Positions 1-5,359 of a stretch of 5,359 bases of DNA are shown one piece after another (positions within the stretch are counted from its first letter, which is position 1; the number at the start of each line of letters is the position of its first letter). Position numbers and translations under genes: made by a program. Source of the stretch: Phormidesmis priestleyi (lineage in GTDB: Bacteria > Cyanobacteriota > Cyanobacteriia > Phormidesmidales > Phormidesmidaceae); the NCBI GenBank assembly GCA_003242115.1, contig QBMP01000289.1:310-5668 (forward strand), given 5' to 3'. A model generated the notes under the pieces. It was not told the origin of the DNA, ran no database searches, and saw only the letters and a list, made by a program, of their open reading frames with translations.

Positions 1-1
1 G

Positions 2-859
2 ACGTTGGACTGTGCGCGATCGCAGAATTTTAAGACCGTGCGACTGAGCTTTCAAGAAGCCGATACCAAAACGCTCGATGACCTCGATGAGTTTTTGCAG
101 TGGTTTTGCTCCAGCGTTACCGAAGAGCTGGAAATGGAAGATCGGCTGGCCGACTACTGGCAAGGAGCTAGAGGCATTGTGCGGCGCTGCAAACGATATT
201 TTGAGCGCTATTTGCTCACGGAGCTAGATCAGCCGATTGTGTTAGGGCTCGATGAAGTCGATCAGGTGTTTGAGCATCCCGACATTGCCACCGACTTTTT
301 TGGGATGTTACGCGAATGGCATGAGGAAGGTAAAAGCAATCCGCTGTGGCGCAAACTGCATCTGGTCATCGTCCATTCTAAGGAGGTGTATATTCCGCTG
401 AGCATCAACCGTTCGCCGTTCAATGTGGGCCTGCCGATTGAGCTACGAGAGCTGAACGCGAGTGAAATTGCGATATTAATAGACAAACATCGGCTCAGCC
501 TTACTGCCCACCAAAGGCAGCAGCTCACCGAGCTAGTGGGCGGACATCCTTATTTGCTGCGAGCGGCGCTGTATCAGCTAGCACACGGACGCATTAGCCT
601 CAGCCAGTTGCTCACCGAAGCCCCCACCGAAGGCGGGTTATACAGCGATCATCTGCGGCGACACTTGCTGAACCTAGAAGACAACGAGCGGTTGGTCGCG
701 GCCTTTCAGCAGGTGATTCAGTCGTATCAGCCGGTGCAAATAGGATCTACCGAAGCCTTTAAACTAAGTAGTATGGGGCTGGTGAGGTATTGCGGCAACG
801 AGGTGATGCCCCTATGCGATCTTTATCGGCAGTATTTTCGCTCACGATTAGGAGGCTGA
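2..859 (+). CDS. AAA-like (AAA_35) STAND-type ATPase, 5' truncated by window edge
   Basis: This is the C-terminal part of a cyanobacterial AAA-like domain protein, presumed to be a cytoplasmic ATP-driven switch. The frame is open to the window edge, so the true start is upstream; TTG at 5 is only the first possible start codon. Counting from it, Walker B is at residues 78-86 (IVLGLDEVD). The family signatures EVYIPLSINRSPFNVGLPI (about 127-145) and GGHPYLLRAALYQL (about 179-192) follow. A winged-helix-like C-terminus ends in CDLYRQYFR (271-279). The Walker A loop is missing because it lies before the window, not because of a mutation. Relatives often carry a small N-terminal effector-associated or HTH-like domain, which cannot be tested here. 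The stop is 4 nt before the Uma2 gene, so the two are probably co-transcribed. The protein is paralogous to the ATPase at 1553 but belongs to a different subfamily. Its biological role is unknown. Confidence 0.88.
   Translation, partial: TLDCARSQNFKTVRLSFQEADTKTLDDLDEFLQWFCSSVTEELEMEDRLADYWQGARGIVRRCKRYFERYLLTELDQPIVLGLDEVDQVFEHPDIATDFFGMLREWHEEGKSNPLWRKLHLVIVHSKEVYIPLSINRSPFNVGLPIELRELNASEIAILIDKHRLSLTAHQRQQLTELVGGHPYLLRAALYQLAHGRISLSQLLTEAPTEGGLYSDHLRRHLLNLEDNERLVAAFQQVIQSYQPVQIGSTEAFKLSSMGLVRYCGNEVMPLCDLYRQYFRSRLGG
850..855 (+). promoter_or_regulatory. Shine-Dalgarno for the Uma2 gene
   Basis: A perfect AGGAGG lies inside the last codons of the upstream ATPase, 8 nt before the GTG at 864. 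It supports GTG (not a later ATG) as the start of the Uma2 gene and allows strong independent initiation within the operon. Confidence 0.8.
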
Positions 860-863
860 GTCC

Positions 864-1556
864 GTGGTACAGCAGCTAGTGTCTAATGTTCCCTTTGAAG
901 ACCCAGATTTTTACCCTGACAGCGACGGTCAACCGATGGCAGACAACACGAAGCAGTTTCGGTGGATTGTGGTCATTAAGGAAAATTTGGAGCGGCTGTT
1001 TGCCTCAGAGCCTGATGTTTTTGTGGCGGGCGATTTGCTGTGGTATCCGGTAGAAGGTGAGCCCAAGTTGCGCCAAGCGCCGGATGTGCTGGTGGTGTTT
1101 GGCAGGCCAAAGGGTGATAGAGGATCTTATCAGCAGTGGAAAGAGGCAGGCATTGCGCCGCAGGTCGTCTTTGAAATTTTGTCGCAGGGGAATCGACCAG
1201 GGGAAATGCTGCGCAAACTCAACTTTTATCAGCGCTATGGCGTGGCGGAATATTACGTTTACGACCCAGATAGTGAGGAATTGACCGGATTGCAGCGCTT
1301 GGGCCAGTCGCTTCAGCTCATTAGTGAAATGGCGGGTTGGGGGAGTCCGCGTTTGGGTATTCGCTTTGTGCCGGGAGGGGGGGAAGGCGCTGGTGGGCTA
1401 GAAATTTATCGGCCCGATGGCGAAAAGTTTTTGACCTTTGTGGAGCTAGGTGAGCAGTTGACGACAGAACGAATGGAGCGACAGCAAGATCAGCAGCGCA
1501 TTCAGTCACTGGAAGCCAAGCTTCGAGAGCTGGGGGTCGATCCAGAGCAGATATGA
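864..1556 (+). CDS. Uma2 family (DUF820) PD-(D/E)XK endonuclease-like protein
   Basis: This is a 230-residue Uma2/DUF820 protein. The family has the restriction-endonuclease-like PD-(D/E)XK fold and is greatly expanded in cyanobacteria, but the function of most members is unproven. The presumed catalytic residues are present: P73-D74 in [10 protein letters not shown]104 in [11 protein letters not shown], and K118 in [12 protein letters not shown], followed by the usual [10 protein letters not shown] strand (128-137). The C-terminus is a short coiled coil (about 199-223) ending in [11 protein letters not shown], a tail typical of cyanobacterial Uma2 proteins. The GTG start is chosen from the AGGAGG at 850-855. 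The gene follows the first ATPase by 4 nt, and its TGA overlaps the ATG of the next ATPase, so it sits in the middle of a tight operon. The reading frame is intact and the active site looks competent, unlike the broken gene downstream. The substrate is unknown. Confidence 0.9.
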   Translation: MVQQLVSNVPFEDPDFYPDSDGQPMADNTKQFRWIVVIKENLERLFASEPDVFVAGDLLWYPVEGEPKLRQAPDVLVVFGRPKGDRGSYQQWKEAGIAPQVVFEILSQGNRPGEMLRKLNFYQRYGVAEYYVYDPDSEELTGLQRLGQSLQLISEMAGWGSPRLGIRFVPGGGEGAGGLEIYRPDGEKFLTFVELGEQLTTERMERQQDQQRIQSLEAKLRELGVDPEQI

Positions 1557-2926
1557 GTAGCGACGTAAGTGACAACATTTCTATCGCTGAGTATCGCTAT
1601 CAGGTGGGCGGGAGCCTGCCAGCAGATGCCCAGACCTATGTGGCGCGGGCGGCGGATGCTGAGTTTTATCAGGCGCTGAAGGCGGGGGAGTTTTGCTATG
1701 TGCTCAACTCGCGGCAGATGGGGAAGTCGAGCCTGCGGGTACGGACGGCGCGGCGGCTTCAGGCGGAGGGAATAGCCTGCGCATCGTTGGATATTAGCGG
1801 CCTGGGGACGACTGGGCTGGAGCCAGAAGCCTGGTATTTTGGCGTGATTGATAGCTTGGCAGATAGGCTGCGTTTGGAGCAGTTTGATCCTGATTTTGAC
1901 TTGGATGATTGGTGGGAAGCGAATCATCGGTTGCCTGCGGTGCGGCGCTTAGGTAAGTTTTTGAGCGATGTGCTGCTGCGGGCGGTGCCTCAGCAGATTG
2001 CGATTTTTTTGGATGAAATTGACAGCGTGTTGAGTCTGGACTTTGACACGGATGACTTTTTTGCGGTGATTCGCGAGTGCTACAACAATCGAGCGGAGAA
2101 TTCGGCATTTAACCGGCTGACGTTTGCCCTAATTGGGGTGGCTACGCCGACGGATTTGATTCAGGCGAAGCAGCGAACGCCGTTTAATATTGGTCGGCCG
2201 ATTCAGCTTACCGGCTTTGACCTTGCTGAGGCCGCACCGCTTTTGCCAGGACTTGCCGCTAAGGTGAGCGATCCAGAGGCAACGCTGCGGGCGGTGTTGC
2301 ACTGGACGGGCGGACAGCCTTTTTTGACACAGAAGGTGTGTCAGCTTGTGGTGCAGGAGGCAGATCGCTATCAGATTGGTGTGAATTCTGGCGGTGTGGA
2401 TTCTGGCGGTGTGAATTCTGCCAGTGTAGAGGTGCAGCCACCGGGGGCGGAAGATTTGGTGGAATATGTGGTACGTACTCACATCATTGACAATTGGGAG
2501 GCGCAGGATGAGCCGCCGCACTTGAAAACGATTCGCGATCGCCTGCGCAACAACCCCCGATCAGGGCAGCTATTGAGCCTGTATCAGCAAATTGTGCAAA
2601 GAGGGCACATTCTGCAAGATGGCAGTCCGAAGCAGGTAGCGCTGCGGCTGTCTGGATTAGTCGTAGAGCGACACAGCACTTTGCGGGTGTATAACCCGAT
2701 TTACCAAGCTGTGTTTGATTTGCTGTGGGTGAGCGCGACGCTGGCAAGCATTCGCCCTTACGGCGCACAGCTTGAGGCTTGGATGGCCAATCCAGAGGAT
2801 GACATTTTTTTGTTGTGCGGGGCTGGCGGAGGCGTTGGGCTGGGCGGAGGATCGCAGCTTGGGCAAGCAGGACTATCAGTTTTTGGTAGAGAGTCAAAAG
2901 CTAGGGCTGCGCCAAAATTTGGCTGA
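1553..2926 (+). CDS. Translatable N-terminal piece: AAA_35 ATPase domain (first fragment of the broken gene)
   Basis: This frame can still make 457 residues, of which the first 420 or so are genuine. It opens with [20 protein letters not shown] (16-35), typical of this family. Walker A is NSRQMGKSS (52-60) and Walker B is IFLDEID (151-157). [15 protein letters not shown] (208-222) and [16 protein letters not shown] (251-266) follow, then a winged-helix-like region ending [12 protein letters not shown] (381-392). From about residue 422 the translation becomes glycine-rich ([13 protein letters not shown]) and matches nothing expected, as out-of-frame reading would, while the expected LAEALGW continues in the +1 frame. 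All visible ATPase motifs are intact, so a soluble ATPase without its anchor and TPRs could still be made. The Shine-Dalgarno is weak (AGAG at 1544-1547), so expression probably relies on coupling to the Uma2 gene. Confidence 0.8.
   Translation: MSSDVSDNISIAEYRYQVGGSLPADAQTYVARAADAEFYQALKAGEFCYVLNSRQMGKSSLRVRTARRLQAEGIACASLDISGLGTTGLEPEAWYFGVIDSLADRLRLEQFDPDFDLDDWWEANHRLPAVRRLGKFLSDVLLRAVPQQIAIFLDEIDSVLSLDFDTDDFFAVIRECYNNRAENSAFNRLTFALIGVATPTDLIQAKQRTPFNIGRPIQLTGFDLAEAAPLLPGLAAKVSDPEATLRAVLHWTGGQPFLTQKVCQLVVQEADRYQIGVNSGGVDSGGVNSASVEVQPPGAEDLVEYVVRTHIIDNWEAQDEPPHLKTIRDRLRNNPRSGQLLSLYQQIVQRGHILQDGSPKQVALRLSGLVVERHSTLRVYNPIYQAVFDLLWVSATLASIRPYGAQLEAWMANPEDDIFLLCGAGGGVGLGGGSQLGQAGLSVFGRESKARAAPKFG
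2378..2422 (+). repeat. Three tandem 15-nt units inside the ATPase gene
   Basis: Three consecutive copies of GGTGTGAATTCTGGC start at 2378, 2393 and 2408, with one difference in the second and one in the third. They encode a Gly-Val-(Asn/Asp)-Ser-Gly/Ala pentapeptide three times. They lie in the variable linker between the AAA core and the winged-helix region. Being a multiple of three, a change in copy number would alter linker length without breaking the frame. Slippage is the likely origin. Confidence 0.9.
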
Positions 2927-3977
2927 CATGCAGGAGACTGTAGAGCAGACTAATCAGCAGCTTGAGCAAAAGAATCGGGCGTTAGAGAGTATTAATGCAG
3001 CGCTGGCCGGGGCGCGAGCAGAGCTGGCGAAAGTGCGGCGGCGGACAAGAGCGGCCTATGCCTTTGGCCTTGGAATTGCGGGGCTGGCGACGGCTTGGGC
3101 ATTGGGGACGAGCAGCTATGCGGCAACCCAGAAAGCAGAAGCGCAGAGGGCGATTGAACAAAAAGAAGATGCTGACTTAGCCGCACAAAGCGCGCAGAAG
3201 GCTGTTGATGGTTTGCAGACGGACAAAAAAACGCTGGAAATAACCAGAAAAAGTTTAGAGAACGATAAACAATCGCTGCTGACGGATAAGGAAGGCTTGC
3301 TGGCAGATAATCAACAGATTGCAGCAGAGGTCGATACGGCACTAGAGGCGCAGCAGGCGGCAGAAGGAGCAGCGGCGACTGCCAAATCGCAGGCGGCAAA
3401 CGCGCAAGATCAGGTTGTCGTGGCGCAGTCTCAGGCGGCAACGGCGAAAGCAAAGGTGGCGGCAGCGCAGACCGAAGCTGAGAAAAAACAGACAGAGCTA
3501 GCCCAAGTGAATACAGAGCTAGAAACCAGCAACCAAGCGCTGCAATCAGAAATTGCGAAACAAGAGACGGTAGCCAACGAGACAGCGCGGCTTGAGACTT
3601 TGAATAATGACTTAGAAGCAGCGGGCAGACGGCTGGGAAATACGCTGGGAGCCTCGCTGGGCTTGGCGGGTGTGTCGCCTTCGCAGAATGCGCTGTATGA
3701 GCTGGGTGGATTGAAGGAATCTATTCCGTATTTAGAGGCGAGCTTAAAAAAGGCGCAGGATGCTAACAATTTGCGCGGCGCGGGGAATGCATCGGGGAAT
3801 TTGGGAGAGGTTTATCACAATTTAGGTGATTATAAAACGGCGCTGAAATATCACGAAGAGCATTTGGCGATCGCCCGCAAGATTCAAGATAGCTTTGGGG
3901 AGTCACAGGCGTTGGCGAATGTGGGTGAGGTGCTGTACCAGCCAGGGCTATTATCGAGATGCGTTGGCGAAACATGA
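2772..3977 (+). pseudogene. Second fragment: coiled coil, hydrophobic helix and first TPRs
   Basis: This frame carries the central part of the broken ATPase-TPR protein. Genuine sequence begins at about 2817-2823 with [15 protein letters not shown] and DYQFLVESQ, which in relatives directly follow the AAA module. A Gln/Glu-rich coiled coil (about 2913-3040) leads into KVRRRTR and a hydrophobic stretch, AAYAFGLGIAGLATAWALG (3051-3107), a probable single membrane segment. A long Ala/Gln/Glu/Lys-rich coiled coil fills about 3120-3610. Two TPR units follow (from 3717 and 3837). At 3942 the frame goes wrong after GEVLYQ and stops at 3977 after a nonsense tail. The nominal start, TTG at 2772, lies within the upstream reading frame, and ATG at 2928 has no Shine-Dalgarno, so independent translation is unlikely. 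Confidence 0.78.
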
Positions 3978-4260
3978 GGAGCATTTTGCGCTGACGCAGA
4001 CCATTTCGGATAGGTGGGGTGAGCGTCAGTCGTTGGCCAATTTGGGTCGGGTGCATTTGGCTTTGGGGGATACGGATGTAGCGCTGGCGTATTTAGAGAA
4101 GAGTGCAACGCTAGCGGGTGAAATTCAAGATAATTTGGGTCAGGGGCAAACGCTGATCTACGAAGGGGATGTGTCTGCTTTTAAGGGAGATTTGCGAGGC
4201 GCGATCGCACAATACACAGGCAAAAGAGATTTTTGCGAAAGCGGGCGATTTCTACAATGA
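3895..4260 (+). pseudogene. Third fragment: TPR units
   Basis: The genuine part of this frame is 3943-4215. It begins QGYYRDALAKHEEHFALTQ, continues with GERQSLANLGRVHLALGD and VALAYLEKSATLAGEIQD, and ends GDLRGAIAQY. The 40-residue TPR starts in this frame are at 3958 (DAL), 4078 (VAL) and 4198 (GAI). Upstream of 3943 the frame reads as unrelated sequence; downstream of 4216 it reads as a nonsense tail to the stop at 4258-4260. It joins smoothly to the preceding fragment (LYQ + QGYYRDAL) and, with one residue restored, to the following one (AIAQY + QAKEIFAKAGD). It has no credible start signal of its own. Confidence 0.78.
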
Positions 4261-4993
4261 GGCCGACGCGCTGAAAAAGCTGGGCGAAACTTGGCAGCGA
4301 TTGGATGAGTATGAGCAAGCGATCGCAGACTATGAGCAAAGCCAAACGATTTCGCTGCAAATTGGGAGTGCAAAGGGAGAAGGTGAGGCACTGAGTGGGC
4401 TGGGTGAGGTATTTGCTGACCAGTATCGCTATGACAAAGCGATCGCAACGTATGCCAAGGCGCTAGAGATATCTCGCCAGGAAGGCGACCTGACCAGACA
4501 AGGCGTTACGCTCAACCGGATAGGACAGTTTTACGACAGCACTAGCCAGTATCCGCAAGCATTGAGTTTTTATGAACAGGCATTGGCGGTTCGCCGAGAG
4601 GCGGGCGATCGCGCAGGCGAAGGCACTACCCTCAATAACATTGGCTTAGTCTACCGAAATCAGGGACGCAATGAAGAGGCGCTGAGCTATTACGAACAGT
4701 CGTTAGAAATCCGCAGAGCGGTGGGCGATCGCGCAGGCGAAGGCACTACCCTCAGGAACATTGGTAGTGTTTTAATTGATCAACAACAATACACTCAATC
4801 ACTATTACCGCTTCAGCAAGCCTACTTAATCTTCAAAGACATTGGCATAGCGACCGAGGTTAGTAACATACAAATTGGATTAACCATCGCCCTAAAAGGC
4901 GTCCGCGACACCTCACCTGCCGACTATCCCCAACAATGCCGCACCACTGCCGAAGCCACCGGCATTCCCCTCACCGACCTCTGCCCACCCTAA
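4169..4993 (+). pseudogene. Fourth fragment: C-terminal TPR units
   Basis: The genuine part runs from about 4217 (QAKEIFAKAGDFYNEADALK) to the stop at 4991-4993. TPR starts are exactly 120 nt apart at 4316 (QAI), 4436 (KAI), 4556 (QAL), 4676 (EAL) and 4796 (QSL). The consensus pattern is ALxYYEQ(A/S)LxIRRxxGDRAGEG followed by TLNNIGxVY. The last unit is degenerate, and the protein ends in a short tail with two cysteines (QQCRTTAEATGIPLTDLC). These kinesin-light-chain-like 40-residue TPRs normally form a superhelix for protein binding. The ATG at 4169 lies in out-of-frame sequence, and a purine run (AAGGGG) abuts it with no spacer, so it is a poor start. This is more likely the orphaned tail of the upstream ATPase gene than a separate protein. 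Confidence 0.78.
4603..4754 (+). repeat. 32-nt perfect direct repeat between adjacent TPR units
   Basis: Positions 4603-4634 and 4723-4754 are identical over 32 nt and exactly one TPR period (120 nt) apart. After two mismatches the identity resumes for another 8 nt (4637-4644 and 4757-4764). Both copies encode GDRAGEGTTL and include a HIP1 octamer (4605-4612 and 4725-4732). Nucleotide identity here exceeds that between the other units, which suggests recent unit duplication or gene conversion. Confidence 0.88.
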
Positions 4994-5080
4994 GCTATAC
5001 CTATTGAGATACCCCACAATCCACTACCAGATAGATGCCTGCGATCGCTAACTTTACTACCATGAACAAAGTTTATCTAA

Positions 5081-5085
5081 AGAGG
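5081..5085 (+). promoter_or_regulatory. Shine-Dalgarno of the Psb35-like gene
   Basis: AGAGG (within AAAGAGG, 5079-5085) lies 7 nt before the ATG at 5093 and fixes that start. The 99-nt gap from 4994 to 5092 also holds a HIP1 octamer at 5041-5048. I see no convincing -35/-10 pair there, and no clear terminator for the upstream gene. Confidence 0.65.
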
Positions 5086-5092
5086 TTTACAA

Positions 5093-5287
5093 ATGACTTT
5101 ATTGCTGGAAGTAGCAAACGAGTTGGTGACTAATTCAGAGCCCTATACTTTCTCACTGGTTACCGTTGGGATTGTAGGCTTCATTGCGGCCACAACTATT
5201 GGCTCCATCGCTTGGTATAACTCAAAGCGCCCAGCCGGTTGGGAAGGCAAAGAGCGCCCTGATATCGTTCCTAAAGTTGAGAAATAA
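5093..5287 (+). CDS. psb35: Psb35-like small single-helix photosystem II assembly protein
   Basis: This is a 64-residue protein with one hydrophobic helix (about residues 18-42, YTFSLVTVGIVGFIAATTIG) followed by a conserved charged tail, WYNSKRPAGWEGKERPDIVP. The pattern of a short N-terminus, one helix and the IGSIAWYNSKRPxGWExKERPD signature resembles the cyanobacterial family of Synechocystis Ssl2148. That protein is named Psb35 and is reported to stabilise the CP47 assembly module and its associated high-light-inducible proteins during photosystem II biogenesis. I assign it from memory of the family pattern, not by alignment, so the symbol is tentative. The safe description is a conserved cyanobacterial one-helix thylakoid-type protein. 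The start has a good Shine-Dalgarno. It is separated from the damaged operon by 99 nt and followed by a hairpin, so it probably forms its own transcription unit unrelated to the ATPase/Uma2 genes. Confidence 0.62.
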   Translation: MTLLLEVANELVTNSEPYTFSLVTVGIVGFIAATTIGSIAWYNSKRPAGWEGKERPDIVPKVEK

Positions 5288-5327
5288 GTAATAATCGAAC
5301 ATCAGAAATTCATACATGATCAAAGTT

Positions 5328-5359
5328 ATCCCTGCAAATGATAGATCATTTGCAGGGAT
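5328..5359 (+). terminator. Perfect 14-bp inverted repeat after the Psb35-like gene, probable terminator hairpin
   Basis: ATCCCTGCAAATGA (5328-5341) is the exact reverse complement of TCATTTGCAGGGAT (5346-5359), with a TAGA loop. It starts 40 nt after the stop codon at 5285-5287. A factor-independent terminator is the simplest reading, but the window ends on the last base of the stem, so a U-tract cannot be checked. A palindromic repeat element or a bidirectional terminator shared with a convergent gene is possible. Confidence 0.6.

Larger units (their letters stand above)
3717..4835 (+). repeat. TPR array with a 120-nt (40-residue) period
   Basis: The first codons of successive repeat helices are at 3717, 3837, 3958, 4078, 4198, 4316, 4436, 4556, 4676 and 4796. 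The steps are 120, 121, 120, 120, 118, 120, 120, 120 and 120 nt. Nine full units and the start of a tenth are visible. The two irregular steps coincide with the two frame changes in the array. Confidence 0.88.
1553..4993 (+). pseudogene. AAA_35 ATPase - coiled coil - TPR gene broken by three frame changes
   Basis: Read across three frame changes, this is one gene for a protein of about 1146-1148 residues. In order it has an AAA-like ATPase and winged helix (1553 to about 2800), the conserved post-ATPase segment LAEALGW...DYQFLVESQ, a coiled coil, a hydrophobic helix (3051-3110), an Ala/Gln/Glu-rich coiled coil (about 3120-3610) and 40-residue TPRs (about 3717-4835). The frame steps from 2 to 0 near 2801-2823, from 0 to 1 at 3942, and from 1 to 2 at 4216 (codon-start position modulo 3). 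The final TAA at 4991 is therefore back in frame with the ATG at 1553. Each junction falls in the middle of recognisable family sequence, so these are not gene boundaries. No plausible ribosome binding site precedes the internal pieces. Either this is a decaying pseudogene or the sequence carries three indel errors. The ATG start overlaps the Uma2 stop (ATGA), which implies translational coupling. Confidence 0.82.
16..5048. repeat. HIP1 octamers (GCGATCGC), nine copies across the window
   Basis: The palindrome GCGATCGC starts at 16, 2535, 3867, 4201, 4319, 4439, 4605, 4725 and 5041. This highly iterated element is characteristic of many cyanobacterial genomes and is the strongest taxonomic clue in the window. 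Six of the nine fall inside the TPR array, several at the same codon position of the repeat. Only the last is intergenic. Confidence 0.93.

Noticed and set aside
1057..1284. A + strand open frame nested in the Uma2 gene
   Set aside because: It overlaps the catalytic core in another frame, resembles no protein I recognise and has no ribosome binding site.
1502..2897. Several overlapping minus-strand open frames opposite the ATPase gene (for example 1502-1927, 2129-2521, 2484-2897)
   Set aside because: Their translations are low-complexity Arg/Pro/Ser/His-rich sequence with no family motif, and they mirror the clear + strand domains.
2992..3769. Minus-strand open frames opposite the coiled-coil region
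   Set aside because: The Ala/Gln-rich coiled coil on the + strand automatically gives stop-poor Ser/Ala/Leu-rich antisense frames. The + strand coding is convincing.
2801..4219. Programmed ribosomal frameshifting at the three junctions
   Set aside because: Three +1-direction events in one message would be extraordinary. No slippery heptamer with a downstream structure is evident, and two sites match plain indels by the TPR ruler. Slippage at the 7-T run is kept only as a side possibility.
4201..4732. CRISPR array suggested by regularly spaced GCGATCGC-containing repeats
   Set aside because: The spacing is the 120-nt TPR codon period, the repeats are coding, and the octamer is HIP1.
4994..5092. 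A promoter for the Psb35-like gene (for example TTGAGA at 5004-5009)
   Set aside because: No -10 box lies at a sensible distance, so I do not call one.

Overview
The window looks like cyanobacterial chromosome. Nine copies of the cyanobacterial HIP1 octamer GCGATCGC occur in 5.4 kb, and chance would give about 0.1. The gene content agrees: an AAA_35-type ATPase, an Uma2 (DUF820) protein, a TPR-repeat ATPase, and a small one-helix thylakoid-type protein that resembles the photosystem II assembly factor Psb35. I cannot name the genus.

All genes are on the + strand. (1) Positions 2-859 hold the C-terminal part of an AAA-like (AAA_35, STAND-like) ATPase whose N-terminus and Walker A lie upstream of the window. 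(2) Positions 864-1556 hold an intact Uma2-family PD-(D/E)XK nuclease-like protein, preceded by a strong Shine-Dalgarno in the tail of gene 1. (3) From 1553, overlapping the Uma2 stop as ATGA, a second, divergent AAA_35 ATPase gene begins. It should run to 4993 as one protein of about 1147 residues (AAA - winged helix - coiled coil - hydrophobic helix - long coiled coil - 40-residue TPRs). Three frame changes break it, near 2801-2823, at 3942 and at 4216. (4) After a 99-base gap come the Psb35-like gene (5093-5287) and a perfect 14-bp hairpin ending at the last base of the window.

Genes 1-3 are spaced like one operon (a 4-nt gap, then a 4-nt overlap). They read as a signalling or conflict-type module: a nuclease-like protein between two paralogous ATPases, the second with a protein-interaction array. 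A role in defence is inference only. The best-supported unusual result is the damage to gene 3. Its TPR array has an exact 120-nt period, and the array shows a 121-nt unit and a 118-nt unit exactly where the reading frame changes. This fixes those lesions as +1 and -2. All three changes step the frame the same way, so the final stop is back in frame with the original start. Either this is a real pseudogene or the assembly contains indel errors; the single-gene clustering slightly favours decay.
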